Below are positions 1 through 9,082 of a stretch of DNA of 46,522 nucleotides, one piece after another. Made by a program: the position numbers and the translations under genes. Under the pieces are notes generated by a model, which was not told the DNA's origin, did no database searches, and worked only from the letters and a program-made list of their open reading frames with translations. The stretch is taken from assembly GCA_020634415.1 (NCBI GenBank), contig JACKBT010000036.1:1-46522 (forward strand), in the 5' to 3' direction. Positions within the stretch are counted from its first letter, which is position 1, and each line of letters opens with the position of its first letter. The DNA comes from Ardenticatenaceae bacterium. Its GTDB lineage: Bacteria; Chloroflexota; Anaerolineae; Promineifilales; Promineifilaceae.

Positions 1-2482
1 TGGTGAGGCTGGCTTTGAGCATTTTTTCGGCCGTTTTTAAGTTTCCCTGCTGATAATGAGCGAAGGCTAACCAGTTGAGGATTTCGGCGGTTAGGGGCTG
101 GTCGCCGATTTCGCGGGCTAAGGCGAGGCTGGTTTCTAAGTGGGTGCGGGCGGCGGGGTCTGTGCCCTGGAGGAGGCCAAGTTGGTAGAGGGCGACGGCC
201 GTTTGGCGTTTGTCGTTTAGGCTGCGGGCCAGGTTTAGACTTTGCTGTAAATATTGGCGGGCATCGTCGTGCTGCCCGATGACGCGGCAGCAGGCTCCCA
301 GGCATGATAGTAGTTTGGCAAGCACAATGGTGGGCTGATCGTGGAAGGTTTGGCTGGCTTTGAAGAAAAGCTCGACTCCTTCTTGCTGCCGGCCGCGCAG
401 GTTGTAGAAAGCGTAGAGGGCTTCTATTCCTAAATTGAGGCCGTCGGCATCTTTGTTGTTGATGCTCCACTGCCAGGCGGCCAGGATGTTGCCGATTTCG
501 ATGTCTATTTCGCGTAGGGCGATGAGTTGGCGGTCGCCAGTGAGGTGGGATTGGCGTGTTTTGAGGAATTGGAGGAAGTAGTGGGCGTGGGATTGGTAGG
601 CGGTGGTTTGCTCAGACGGCCGTTCGGCCAGTTTGTCGGCAGCAAAGTGACGGAACATGATCGGCAAGTCATAGCGGCCAGTTTCTGGCGAACGCCGCAG
701 CAGCGATTTGTCGGTGAGGGCATTGAGGGTGGGCAGGGTAATGCCATATTGTCGTGCTGCATCTCGCTCGAACCCACCCTGGAAGACGGAAAGAAAGCGT
801 AGATCGCGCTTTTCCTCTTCCTTGAGCAAAATCCAAGAATATTCAAAGACAGAACGCAGGCTGCGGTGGCGGGCGGGCAAATCGGGCAGACCAATGGTTA
901 GGACATCGGCTCCGACGCGAATTTGGCGGGCTATTTCGGCTGGTGTCATTAAATTCATGGAAGTTGCCGCCAGTTTGATGCCCAGGGGCATCCCATCAAC
1001 GAGTTGGCAGATTTGGTGGATGGCTTGCATTTCGGCTTCGGTGGGGATGAAGGTGGGCTGTACGTGGCGCACGCTTTGCAGGAATAGCTGAACAGCCGGG
1101 GATTGGAGCAGGCCATCGTAGGTGGCTTCTTCGGGGATGGCGAGGCCATGCACGGGAAGGCGTAGTTCTTCCAGCAAGTTTAGCCGGTCTTGGGAGGTGA
1201 CGAGGATTTTGATGCCGAATGATTGGAAGAGGATGTCGGAGAGTAGGTTGACGCTTTCGCTGACTTGCTCGAAGTTATCGAGGATGAGCAGCATCTCTTT
1301 GTATTGCAGGTAGTTGATGAGTTCGGTTTGGGGATCGAAGGTGCTGAAGAAGTTGAACTGGATGGCATCGGCGATGGCGGTGATGATTTGTTGGGGATCG
1401 GCGATGCTGCTGAGGTTGACGAAGTAGGTGTTGGTTTGGGTTTGGCGGTGGAAGTTGTGGGCGGCTTGCAGGGCGAGGCTGGTTTTGCCGATGCCGCCTG
1501 GCCCGTGTAGGGTGATGAGGCGGAAGGCGGGATCGAGGAGCAGCCGCTCTAGTTCCGTTAGTTCTTGCTGGCGGCCGATGAGAGGGGTGGTGAGTAGGGG
1601 CAGGTTGTGGGATTTTTCTTCGCCGAGGGCTATTTCGCGGGCGAGGAAGCCGGTGTCTACGGTTTCGCTGCCGTAGAGGATGGCATCGAGTTCGATGATG
1701 ATGAAGTTCATCTTGGGGATGCGCCAGTTGCGGTCTTTGGTGAGCATGCGGTAGATGAGATCGGCCAGCCGGTCGGAGATTTCGGGGCGGAGTGCTTGTA
1801 GGTCTTGGGGTGGCTCGGTCATGATGGCGAGGGTGAGGTGGGCGATGTTGGGTTGGTTGAACGGCCGTTCGCCTGTCAGCATCTCAAATAACATCACGCC
1901 AAATGACCAGATGTCGGTGCGGGTGTCTTGGGGTTCATCCTGGCAGGCTTCGGGACTCATGTAGGCGAAGGTTCCCAGGGCGGTGATGGTTTGGGTGAGC
2001 CGTGTTTTTTGGGGGACGTAGGCTGTGCCGAAATCTACCAGGCGGGGTGTGCCGTCGTCGGCGAGAAGTATGTTGGCTGGTTTGATGTCGCCGTGAATGA
2101 TGTTGAGTTGGTGGACGCTTTGCAGGGCGTTGGCGATGTCTAGGGCGATCTCGAGGGCTTGTTCTAGGGGTAGTGGGCCTTTTTGGAGGAGATCGGCCAG
2201 GGAGCCGCCGGGCACGTATTCCATGATGAGGTAGTAGTCGCCATCGGCTGTTTCCAGGGCATCAAGGAGGCGGGCAATGCGGGGATGGTCTAGCTGTTGT
2301 AGGACTTTTCGTTCGCGGTCAAATTGGTCGGCAAAGGTGGGGTCGGCGGCGATGTGGGCTTTGAGTTGTTTGATGGCGACGGGGGATGTGGTGTGGTTAT
2401 CGTAGCCACGATAGACGATGCCCATGCCACCTTGACCAATTGGTTGGTTGATTTGGTAACGGCCGTTTAGCAGTTGGCTCAT
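1..2482 (-). CDS. Ser/Thr protein kinase-STAND NTPase-TPR regulator (3' end outside window)
   Basis: One uninterrupted frame runs from the ATG at 2482 to the window edge, at least 827 codons. Residues about 9-270 are a Hanks-type kinase: Gly-rich loop IGQGGMGIV (15-23), VAIK lysine 38, catalytic loop HGDIKPAN (130-137), DFG (150-152) and a GT..YMSPE activation segment. A P-loop ATPase follows, with Walker A GPGGIGKTS near 327-335 and Walker B LLILDNFEQ near 396-404, as in STAND/NB-ARC regulators of the AfsR/MalT type. The remainder is alpha-helical and TPR-like (YQLGLLQG, LNWLAFAHYQQGN). The kinase has Gly in place of the HRD arginine, common in bacterial kinases of this kind. The family usually acts as a cytosolic signalling ATPase; the target is unknown. 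It is divergent from the YhfC/ABC genes. No transmembrane segment is seen in the visible part. Confidence 0.85.
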   Translation of the reverse strand, partial: MSQLLNGRYQINQPIGQGGMGIVYRGYDNHTTSPVAIKQLKAHIAADPTFADQFDRERKVLQQLDHPRIARLLDALETADGDYYLIMEYVPGGSLADLLQKGPLPLEQALEIALDIANALQSVHQLNIIHGDIKPANILLADDGTPRLVDFGTAYVPQKTRLTQTITALGTFAYMSPEACQDEPQDTRTDIWSFGVMLFEMLTGERPFNQPNIAHLTLAIMTEPPQDLQALRPEISDRLADLIYRMLTKDRNWRIPKMNFIIIELDAILYGSETVDTGFLAREIALGEEKSHNLPLLTTPLIGRQQELTELERLLLDPAFRLITLHGPGGIGKTSLALQAAHNFHRQTQTNTYFVNLSSIADPQQIITAIADAIQFNFFSTFDPQTELINYLQYKEMLLILDNFEQVSESVNLLSDILFQSFGIKILVTSQDRLNLLEELRLPVHGLAIPEEATYDGLLQSPAVQLFLQSVRHVQPTFIPTEAEMQAIHQICQLVDGMPLGIKLAATSMNLMTPAEIARQIRVGADVLTIGLPDLPARHRSLRSVFEYSWILLKEEEKRDLRFLSVFQGGFERDAARQYGITLPTLNALTDKSLLRRSPETGRYDLPIMFRHFAADKLAERPSEQTTAYQSHAHYFLQFLKTRQSHLTGDRQLIALREIDIEIGNILAAWQWSINNKDADGLNLGIEALYAFYNLRGRQQEGVELFFKASQTFHDQPTIVLAKLLSCLGACCRVIGQHDDARQYLQQSLNLARSLNDKRQTAVALYQLGLLQGTDPAARTHLETSLALAREIGDQPLTAEILNWLAFAHYQQGNLKTAEKMLKASLT

Positions 2483-2627
2483 GTGTCTATTGTATCGGGA
2501 ATGGGCAACTATGCTAAGTGAATATCTCAATAAAAATTGGGGCGAGTAGTGGGGCTTGTTATTTGTTATGTGCCGTTTGGCACACTTAGAAGCCATAAGC
2601 CAAAATCGGGAACTGTGGTATGCTTAC

Positions 2628-3497
2628 ATGGTTGAGATGGTTATGATTTACGTCATTTTTGGCCTTAATTATTTGCTGATGATAGCCATGCCGCTGGTTT
2701 TGGGGCGATGGGTGGCGCGGCGGCGGGGGGCTGGCTGGGCTTATTTTGGCATGGGGGCGGTGACGTTTGTGGCCTCGCAGGTGCTGCATATTCCGTTTAA
2801 TTGGCTAATTTTGCAAAAATGGCAATTGCTGCCGAGGGATACGGCCGTTCTATCCAACCTCATCATCCTATCTTTATTTCTTGGTTTGTCGGCAGGTGTG
2901 TTTGAGGAAGTGGCCCGGTATATGACCTTTCGCTTTTGGGCAAAGGGAGCGCGGAGTTGGGGCACAGGGCTGATGTTGGGTGTGGGGCATGGCGGTATTG
3001 AGGCGATTTTGCTGGCTTTGCTGGGTATTTTGGGGGTGGGGCAGTTGGCCTTGATTGACCAGGGTTGGTTTGCGGCGGCGATTACGGCGGAGCAACGGCC
3101 GTTGATCGAGGCCATTATTACGGAAACTTTCTCTGCGCCCTGGAATATGGTTTTGTTGGGGGCTTTGGAGCGGGGGTTTGCTTTGTGTGCGCATCTGGCG
3201 ATGTCGCTGTTGGTGATGCAGGTGTTGGTGCGGGGGCAGGTTCGCTGGCTGGGGCTGTCTATTTTGTGGCATACGGTGTTGAATGCAACGGCCGTTGTGG
3301 TGGTAACAAAGTGGGGGGCTGTGGCCGCGGAGGGGGCACTTGGTGTGTTGACTTTGTTCAGTGTAGGCATTATTTTCTGGCTGCGCACGCCGGAACCAGT
3401 GGAGCCGGAGCCGGAGCCGCTGCCAGAGTTGAAGCCGGTATCGGCCAGGGGTTTGGAGGAAGCGGCCGAAATATTGGAGCGCAGTAAGTTTACATAA
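2628..3497 (+). CDS. YhfC-family predicted intramembrane metalloprotease
   Basis: A polytopic membrane protein of about 289 residues with seven or eight hydrophobic segments. Near residues 91-100 it has VFEEVARYMT and near 119 GVGHGGIEAI. Paired Glu and His-Gly-Gly-Ile-Glu motifs of this kind define the YhfC family, which is related to CPBP/Rce1-type membrane proteases. The C-terminus is a Pro/Glu-rich cytosolic tail (EPVEPEPEPLPE). The frame is open from a TTG at 2556 and an ATG at 2568; I chose the ATG at 2628 because the first membrane helix starts directly after it. No convincing ribosome binding site decides the start. It is followed after 34 bases by an ABC transporter pair, so it may process or tune that exporter. 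That role is inference from proximity. Confidence 0.75.
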   Translation: MVEMVMIYVIFGLNYLLMIAMPLVLGRWVARRRGAGWAYFGMGAVTFVASQVLHIPFNWLILQKWQLLPRDTAVLSNLIILSLFLGLSAGVFEEVARYMTFRFWAKGARSWGTGLMLGVGHGGIEAILLALLGILGVGQLALIDQGWFAAAITAEQRPLIEAIITETFSAPWNMVLLGALERGFALCAHLAMSLLVMQVLVRGQVRWLGLSILWHTVLNATAVVVVTKWGAVAAEGALGVLTLFSVGIIFWLRTPEPVEPEPEPLPELKPVSARGLEEAAEILERSKFT

Positions 3498-3531
3498 TTG
3501 TGAAATGTCGTAATGACGTAATTTTCTTCCC

Positions 3532-4455
3532 ATGATTAAAACAGAGAATTTAACGAAAAAGTTTGGTGAGCAGACGGCCGTTGATCGGCTGTCATTGGAT
3601 ATTGCTGAGGGTGAGGTTTTTGGCTTTTTAGGGCCGAACGGCGCAGGCAAAACGACAACGGTGCGGATGTTGACCTGCCTGATTGGGCCGACGGCGGGCC
3701 AGGCGACGGTGCTGGATTATAAAATTGGTCAGGATGATCAGGCGATTCGGCGTAATGTGGGTATTTTGACGGAAACGCCAGGCATGTATGACCGCCTGAC
3801 CGCTTACCGCAACTTGTTGATTTATGCCAAGTTGTATGAGGTGGAAAAGCCGGAAAGGCAGGTGGAGAAATATTTGCAAATGTTGGGCTTGTGGGAGCGG
3901 CGCAATGATGCGGCGGGGACGTTTAGCAAGGGCATGAAGCAGAAGCTGGCGATTGCCCGCACGCTGCTGCATGAGCCGCGTGTGCTGTTTTTGGATGAAC
4001 CCTCAGCCGGTTTAGATCCGGAAGCATCGAAGCTGGTGCGTGATTTTATTGCTGAGTTGAAGGGGGAAGGGCGCACGATTTTTCTGTGTACGCATAATTT
4101 GGATGAGGCGGATCGTTTGTGTGATCGGGTGGCGGTGTTTAAGACGCGGCTGCGGGTGGTGGATTCGCCGGGGGGGCTGCGTAAGCAGTTATACGGCCGT
4201 CAGGTGGTGTTTCATTTGGCGGATGAGGCGGCGGGGTGGGAAACGGCCGTGCAAAACTTCCCCTATATCAAACAAACCCAAGCTGTTGATAACAAACTCT
4301 TGCTCGCTCTGGACGATCCCGAAACCCACAACCCTGAACTGATTCGACATCTGGTCGAGGCAGGGGCCAATATTCAGTTTGTGGGCGAGCTGCGCCATTC
4401 GCTGGAAGATGTTTATTTGCAATTGGTGAAGGAAGAAGACAATGGAAAAGGTTAA
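3532..4455 (+). CDS. ABC transporter ATP-binding protein (ABC-2 exporter type)
   Basis: A 307-residue ATPase with Walker A GPNGAGKTT (34-42), an atypical signature FSKGMKQKLAIAR in place of LSGGQ, Walker B VLFLDEPSAGLD and an H-loop THNLDEA. The SKGMKQ form is common in ABC-2 exporters of the NatA/CcmA/DrrA group. The extra C-terminal portion of about 80 residues (after about 225) matches the regulatory tail often seen in DrrA/BcrA-like proteins. It overlaps the permease gene by 14 bases, so the two are translationally coupled and surely form one transporter. The substrate cannot be read from the sequence; ions, peptides, lipids and drugs are all possible for this family. Confidence 0.9.
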   Translation: MIKTENLTKKFGEQTAVDRLSLDIAEGEVFGFLGPNGAGKTTTVRMLTCLIGPTAGQATVLDYKIGQDDQAIRRNVGILTETPGMYDRLTAYRNLLIYAKLYEVEKPERQVEKYLQMLGLWERRNDAAGTFSKGMKQKLAIARTLLHEPRVLFLDEPSAGLDPEASKLVRDFIAELKGEGRTIFLCTHNLDEADRLCDRVAVFKTRLRVVDSPGGLRKQLYGRQVVFHLADEAAGWETAVQNFPYIKQTQAVDNKLLLALDDPETHNPELIRHLVEAGANIQFVGELRHSLEDVYLQLVKEEDNGKG

Positions 4456-5227
4456 AACAATCATCGGCAAAGAGTGGGCCGAGGTATTCAAAAATCGGCT
4501 GGTTTTGTTTACGGTGGCGTTTCTGCCGCTGATTTTGGTGGCCTTGCCTTTGGTCACTTTTTATTTTACGGGGAATTTGGAGGGGACGGAGAGTATTGAT
4601 CAAGCACCGGATGAGTTTTTTGGGGCGATGTGTGAGGGGATGAGTGAAGATGATTGTGCGATGGTGTTTATGCTTAATTTGTACACCCTGATGCTGATGA
4701 TTTTGCCGGTGGCTATCCCTGTTTCTATTGCGGCTTATAGTGTGGTTGGCGAAAAGACGACACGTAGTTTGGAGCCGATGTTGGCGACCCCGATTACAAC
4801 GGCGGAACTGCTGTTGGGGAAGGCGTTAGCGGCCGTTATTCCTGCTGTCGTGGCGACCTGGGTGGGGTATGCTATTTATGTGGGGGGTACGCGCTTGCTT
4901 GTGAACGATTTGGTTTTTAGCTATTTGATGCAGCCTTTGTGGTTTATTGCCATTCTGGTGGTTAGCCCGCTGTTGGCGCTGATGGCTGTTAGTTTTGGGC
5001 TGATGGTGTCTTCGCGGGTGACGGACCCGCGTGTGGCGGAACAGGTATCGGCCGTTGTGATCTTGCCGTTGATTATGTTGGTTGTGGGGCAGTCGGTGGG
5101 TCTGATTTTGATTGACCAGCGCACGATTATTTTGATGGCGGTGATTGTGGCGGTTATTGATGGGGTGCTGCTTTATTTCACCGTAAAATTGTTCCAGCGT
5201 GAGACGATTTTGACGCGCTGGCGGTGA
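4442..5227 (+). CDS. ABC-2 type permease
   Basis: A 261-residue integral membrane protein with about six predicted helices. One N-terminal helix (residues about 20-42) is followed by an exposed acidic loop (EGTESIDQAPDEFFGAMCEG) and then five helices from about 75 on. The conserved cytosolic segment GEKTTRSLEPMLATPIT is diagnostic of ABC-2 permeases such as NatB/YhaP, where it couples to the ATPase. It starts inside the end of the ATPase gene. The protein acts in the cytoplasmic membrane as the channel-forming half of the exporter. Two Cys in the external loop (MCEGMSEDDCAM) could form a disulfide; this is inference. Confidence 0.87.
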   Translation: MEKVKTIIGKEWAEVFKNRLVLFTVAFLPLILVALPLVTFYFTGNLEGTESIDQAPDEFFGAMCEGMSEDDCAMVFMLNLYTLMLMILPVAIPVSIAAYSVVGEKTTRSLEPMLATPITTAELLLGKALAAVIPAVVATWVGYAIYVGGTRLLVNDLVFSYLMQPLWFIAILVVSPLLALMAVSFGLMVSSRVTDPRVAEQVSAVVILPLIMLVVGQSVGLILIDQRTIILMAVIVAVIDGVLLYFTVKLFQRETILTRWR

Positions 5228-5447
5228 GAATTTCGATTTGCGAAATTTTTCACTTTCTATATACTTAAGCGGCTGTCTGGTAGCAGATAGCTTTAATATC
5301 CTACACATGCTTTGACGAATTTGGGTGTGCTGACAGCAGATCTCGGTTGTGTTCTTCCCCGAATAACGGCCGTGATTTGATTGGCCCTGTCAGTCCTAAA
5401 ATCGGTTGAAAGGCATGGAAGCAAAAAAACAAAAAGGAGAATTTCTA
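5228..5447 (+). other. rpsB leader and promoter region
   Basis: A non-coding spacer of 220 bases ahead of rpsB. It contains an AT-rich stretch at 5240-5275 suited to a promoter, one ACGGCCGT palindrome near 5367, and an AAGGAG ribosome binding site at 5435-5440, seven bases before the ATG at 5448. An upstream in-frame ATG at 5406 is less likely because it lacks a Shine-Dalgarno sequence and S2 proteins begin at MAxxSMKxLLExGVHFGH. A ribosomal-protein autoregulatory leader is possible, but I cannot identify a known fold by eye. Confidence 0.4.
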
Positions 5448-6293
5448 ATGGCCATTGTTTCAATGAAAGCATTGCTGGAAACTGGTGTTCACTTCGGTCA
5501 TCGCACCCGACGCTGGAATCCAAAGATGAAACCCTATATTTTCACCGAACGCAACGGGATTCACATTTTAGATTTGCAGCAGACGATTGTGCTGCTGGAG
5601 GATGCCTATAATCTCATCCGAGATGCGGTATCTGAAGGGCGGCAGGTGCTGTTTGTGGGTACCAAGCGTCAGGCGCAAGATACTGTGTCGGGGGAAGCGC
5701 TGCGGGCAAGTCAACCCTATGTGAATGAGCGTTGGCTGGGTGGTACGTTGACTAATTGGCAGACGATCCGGCAGCGTATTAATTACCTGGATACGCTGGA
5801 GAAGCGGCAGGCGGCGGGTGAGTTTGATGCCTTGAAGAAGAAGGAACGCCTGAGTGTGGAGCGGCAGGTTGAAAAGCTGAACCTCCGTCTGGGTGGTATC
5901 CGTAATATGAAGGGTTTGCCTGCTTTGATGTTTGTGGTGGATGTGAACAATGAGGAAACGGCCGTGCGCGAGGCCAACAAGCTCGGTATTCCTGTCATTG
6001 GTGTAGTAGACACGAATTGTGATCCTGATCCGATTGATCATGTTATCCCTTCCAATGATGATGCCATTCGCGCCATCAAGCTGATCGTGGGTAAGATGGC
6101 TGATGCGGCCGTAGAAGGTGCAGCTCTGCGCAAAGAATCTTTCGATGAGGAAGTTACGGACGTAGATAGCTATGCCTATGAAGATTATGACGATCTGCAA
6201 TATGCCGACGATGAGGCTTTGTTGGGTGAATCTACGTTGGCTAAACTGCGCGACGGCGATGATGATGAATATGGTGATGAGGATGAGGATTAA
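5448..6293 (+). CDS. rpsB: 30S ribosomal protein S2
   Basis: A 281-residue S2 protein, a small-subunit component needed for S1 binding and initiation. The signatures are clear: [20 protein letters not shown] at the N-terminus, [36 protein letters not shown] and [14 protein letters not shown]. The start at 5448 has a strong AAGGAG site. The C-terminus carries an acidic extension of about 45 residues ([20 protein letters not shown] and [13 protein letters not shown]) beyond the usual end, similar in kind to the variable tails of other phyla. It is followed after 25 bases by tsf, the near-universal rpsB-tsf operon. Confidence 0.97.
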   Translation: MAIVSMKALLETGVHFGHRTRRWNPKMKPYIFTERNGIHILDLQQTIVLLEDAYNLIRDAVSEGRQVLFVGTKRQAQDTVSGEALRASQPYVNERWLGGTLTNWQTIRQRINYLDTLEKRQAAGEFDALKKKERLSVERQVEKLNLRLGGIRNMKGLPALMFVVDVNNEETAVREANKLGIPVIGVVDTNCDPDPIDHVIPSNDDAIRAIKLIVGKMADAAVEGAALRKESFDEEVTDVDSYAYEDYDDLQYADDEALLGESTLAKLRDGDDDEYGDEDED

Positions 6294-6318
6294 GGTCATC
6301 CAGTAAGGAGAAACTACT

Positions 6319-6918
6319 ATGCAAATTACAGCACAAATGGTGAAGGAACTGCGCGAAGCGACTGGTGCTGGTGTTTTGGAAGCGAAAAAGACACTGGAAG
6401 CAGTTGGTGGTGATTTTGATAAGGCGGTTGATGAATTACGCAAAAAAGGGGCGGCACGGGCTGCGAAGAAGGCGGATCGTTCTGCTAACGAAGGTGTGGT
6501 GGAACTGTATGCCCATCACAGCGGCCGTGTAGGGGTGATGTTGGAGTTGAACTGTGAGACGGATTTTGTGGCTCGCAACGAAAAATTCCAGGCGTTGGCT
6601 CATGATATTGCCCTGCATATTGCGGCGATGAAGCCGCTTTATCTCAGTTCAAATGATGTTCCGCAAGGGGACTTGGACAGAGAGTTGAATGTGCTGCGTG
6701 AGCAAGCTTTGGCGGAAGGTAAGCCAGCTGATATCGTGGATAAGATTGTGACGGGACGAATGAACAAGTTTTATGAGGAAACTTGTCTCTTGGAGCAGCC
6801 TTTTGTCCGTGATGATTCGATTAAGATTAAGCAGATGATCACCAATAATATCCAGACAATTGGTGAAAATATTGTTATCCGACGATTTGTCAGGTATGAG
6901 TTAGGCGAGGAACTTTAG
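6319..6918 (+). CDS. tsf: Elongation factor Ts
   Basis: A 199-residue nucleotide exchange factor for EF-Tu. The N-terminal UBA-like part has VKELREATGAGVLEAKKTLE and the core has LNCETDFVARNEKFQALAHD, the EF-Tu contact region. The length matches the short, single-core EF-Ts form of Thermus, cyanobacteria and Chloroflexota rather than the roughly 280-residue E. coli form. An AAGGAGAAA site lies just upstream of the ATG. A hairpin directly after the stop (6924-6947) may attenuate read-through to pyrH. Confidence 0.97.
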   Translation: MQITAQMVKELREATGAGVLEAKKTLEAVGGDFDKAVDELRKKGAARAAKKADRSANEGVVELYAHHSGRVGVMLELNCETDFVARNEKFQALAHDIALHIAAMKPLYLSSNDVPQGDLDRELNVLREQALAEGKPADIVDKIVTGRMNKFYEETCLLEQPFVRDDSIKIKQMITNNIQTIGENIVIRRFVRYELGEEL

Positions 6919-6923
6919 TTAAG

Positions 6924-6954
6924 AAAGGCGTTCTTTTGAACGCCTTTTCTTTAT
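6924..6954 (+). terminator. Terminator or attenuator between tsf and pyrH
   Basis: A perfect 10-bp stem (AAAGGCGTTC at 6924-6933 with its complement at 6938-6947) closes a TTTT loop and is followed by TCTTTAT. It begins six bases after the tsf stop codon. It should end or reduce transcription before pyrH, setting ribosomal gene output apart from the downstream genes. Confidence 0.8.
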
Positions 6955-6975
6955 CTGTATTTTGGGAGTAGATGT

Positions 6976-7695
6976 ATGGCGCAAGCAAAGTATAAGCGAA
7001 TTCTTTTGAAGATGGGTGGGGAGGCTTTGGCTGGCCCAGGTGGGTTTGGTATTGACCCGCAGCGGGCGGCTGAGGTGGCGCAAACGGTGAAGGACGTTCA
7101 TGATATGGGCGTTGAGGTGGCGATTGTGATTGGGGGGGGGAATTTGTGGCGGGGTTCGATTGGAATGGACCAGGGGATGGAGCAGCCAACGGCCGATTAC
7201 ATGGGCATGTTGGCGACGGTGATGAATGCCCTGGCGTTGCAGGATTCGTTGGAACGTATTGGCATTACTACCCGTGTACAAACTTCTATTGAGATGAAAT
7301 CTATTGCCGAGCCGTATATCCGTTTGCGGGCGACGCGCCATTTGGAGAAGGGGCGTGTGGTTATTTTTGGCGGTGGTACGGGAAACCCCTTTTTTACGAC
7401 GGATTCGGCTGGGGCGCTGCGGGCAATGGAGATTGGGGCGGATGTGCTGATTAAGGCGACGAAGGTGGATGCTATTTATGAGGCTGATCCGATGAAGAAT
7501 CCCGATGCTCGCCGTTTGACTCAGGTTTCTTATATTGATTTTCTGAATTTGCGGCTGCGGGTGATGGATAGTACGGCCGTTACGCTCTGTATGGAAAATG
7601 ATTTGCCCATTGTTGTCTTAAACCTCTGGCAGGAAGATAGTGTCAAAAGATTGATTCTAGGGGAAACTATTGGTACAACTATCTTGAATATGTAA
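6976..7695 (+). CDS. pyrH: Uridylate kinase (UMP kinase)
   Basis: A 239-residue amino-acid-kinase-fold enzyme that phosphorylates UMP to UDP with ATP, essential for pyrimidine nucleotides. It shows [14 protein letters not shown] at the N-terminus, [11 protein letters not shown] for phosphate binding, [19 protein letters not shown] and [16 protein letters not shown]. The length is normal for bacterial PyrH, which is a hexamer regulated by GTP and UTP. It sits in the conserved tsf-pyrH-frr order. Confidence 0.97.
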   Translation: MAQAKYKRILLKMGGEALAGPGGFGIDPQRAAEVAQTVKDVHDMGVEVAIVIGGGNLWRGSIGMDQGMEQPTADYMGMLATVMNALALQDSLERIGITTRVQTSIEMKSIAEPYIRLRATRHLEKGRVVIFGGGTGNPFFTTDSAGALRAMEIGADVLIKATKVDAIYEADPMKNPDARRLTQVSYIDFLNLRLRVMDSTAVTLCMENDLPIVVLNLWQEDSVKRLILGETIGTTILNM

Positions 7696-7708
7696 GTAGT
7701 GAACAGTG

Positions 7709-7764
7709 ATCGGTAAACGATAAACAGTATGGGGGCAACACTCTGCTGGTTGCCGTTTACCGAT
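7709..7764. repeat. Intergenic nested hairpin (ATCGGTAA heptamer family)
   Basis: An 11-bp arm ATCGGTAAACG (7709-7719) pairs with CGTTTACCGAT (7754-7764). A second stem, GGCAAC (7734-7739) with GTTGCC (7749-7754), lies inside. It fills the pyrH-frr spacer and uses the same ATCGGTAA-type units as the elements at 23281 and 25203. There is no T-run, so it is a repeat or RNA-processing hairpin rather than a terminator. Confidence 0.65.
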
Positions 7765-7785
7765 TACGAATCAGAGGAGGTTCTG

Positions 7786-8343
7786 ATGATTCAAGAAGCA
7801 CTTCAAGATGCAGAAGGCCGGATGAAAGGCGCAATTGCTTCGCTGGAAAATGATCTGGCGGGGTTTCGGACGGGGCGGGCTTCGCCTCAGTTGATTGAGC
7901 GGATGGTGGTGGAGATGTATGGTGTGGAGATGGAGTTGAAGCAGATGGCTGTGATTTCGGTGCCGGAACCGCAGCAGTTGGCAATACGGCCGTATGATGC
8001 CAATTCTGTTTCGGCCATAGAACGGGCTATTTTGAAGTCTGATCTCGGCATTATGCCTAATAATGATGGCAAAATTATCCGGCTCAACCTGCCGCGCCTT
8101 ACGGAAGAGCGCCGCCGCGACCTAAACAAGCTGGTGGCTCGCCGCGTGGAAGAGGCTAAGGTGGCGGTGCGCAATGTACGCCGCGATGTGCTGAAGGACA
8201 TGCGTGAGTTTAAGGATGAAGGGCTTGTGCCTGAGGATGCCTTTTATCGCGGCGAGAACGATCTGCAAGATTTAACGAATAAGTATACGGAATTAATTGA
8301 TGAGATCGGCAAGGCGAAAGAGGCCGAGATCATGGAAGTTTAA
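7786..8343 (+). CDS. frr: Ribosome recycling factor
   Basis: A 185-residue RRF, exactly the usual length, which with EF-G splits the post-termination ribosome. It has FRTGRASPQLIERMVVEMYG near the N-terminus, AIRPYDANSVSAIERAI and the C-terminal helix segment RRDLNKLVARRVEEAKVAVR. I chose the ATG at 7786 because AGAGGAGG lies just upstream and the family starts close to this point. An earlier in-frame ATG at 7729 would add residues encoded by the intergenic repeat. Confidence 0.96.
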   Translation: MIQEALQDAEGRMKGAIASLENDLAGFRTGRASPQLIERMVVEMYGVEMELKQMAVISVPEPQQLAIRPYDANSVSAIERAILKSDLGIMPNNDGKIIRLNLPRLTEERRRDLNKLVARRVEEAKVAVRNVRRDVLKDMREFKDEGLVPEDAFYRGENDLQDLTNKYTELIDEIGKAKEAEIMEV

Positions 8344-8346
8344 TAG

Positions 8347-9075
8347 ATGGCCGATAAGCCATTGGACCTAACTGGCCTGAAGATACCCACGCATGTTGCT
8401 ATTATTATGGATGGCAACGGCCGTTGGGCGAAACAACGTGGTCTGCCTCGCCATGCTGGGCATCGGGCGGGGGCAGAAAATTTGCGCCGTGTCATCAATG
8501 CCTGTGTTGAATTTGGCATCAAATACCTCACCATTTACGCTTTTTCCACCGAAAATTGGGGGCGGCCAGAGACAGAAGTCAAGGCTTTGATGCGCATCTT
8601 TGCTCGTGTTCTCGACCAGGAGGTGGAAGACTTGTATGAGCAAGGTGTGTGCCTGCATCACCTGGGCGACTTAACAGGGGTGAGTGAGTCATTGCAGAAA
8701 AAAGTGCGCCGTGCCTTATTTATGACGCAGGACAATGATCGGCTCATCCTGAATGTGGCTTTTAATTATGGGGGCCGCGCCGAAATTCTTCATGCTGTGA
8801 AGCAGATGTTGGCTGATAATATTTCGCCTGATGATTTGACGGAGGAGTTATTTAGCTCTTATCTCTTTACACGTGGTTTGCCTGATCCTGATCTGGTGAT
8901 TCGCACCAGTGGGGAATTACGGATTAGCAATTTCCTGATCTGGCAGGCGGCTTATGCTGAATATTACCCGGAACCCACTTATTGGCCTGATTTTGGCCGT
9001 GAGGAGCTGCATCGGGCCATTGTGGCGTTTAATCAACGGGAACGGCGTTTTGGCCTAGTGCTTACTGAATCTTAA
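8347..9075 (+). CDS. uppS: Isoprenyl (undecaprenyl) diphosphate synthase
   Basis: A 242-residue cis-prenyltransferase that makes the C55 (or similar) lipid carrier for cell-wall and glycan synthesis from FPP and IPP. It has HVAIIMDGNGRWAKQRGLPR with the catalytic Asp and RHAGHRAGAENLRRV, then YLTIYAFSTENWGRP, and the C-terminal signature GLPDPDLVIRTSGELRISNF with QAAYAEYY. It starts three bases after the frr stop and is cotranscribed with cdsA, as in many bacteria. Confidence 0.96.
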   Translation: MADKPLDLTGLKIPTHVAIIMDGNGRWAKQRGLPRHAGHRAGAENLRRVINACVEFGIKYLTIYAFSTENWGRPETEVKALMRIFARVLDQEVEDLYEQGVCLHHLGDLTGVSESLQKKVRRALFMTQDNDRLILNVAFNYGGRAEILHAVKQMLADNISPDDLTEELFSSYLFTRGLPDPDLVIRTSGELRISNFLIWQAAYAEYYPEPTYWPDFGREELHRAIVAFNQRERRFGLVLTES

Positions 9076-9082
9076 TTGCTCT

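Noticed and set aside
505..1149. Several minus- and plus-strand open frames inside the kinase gene
   Set aside because: They are in other frames of the long kinase-STAND gene, have low-complexity composition and no recognisable motif.
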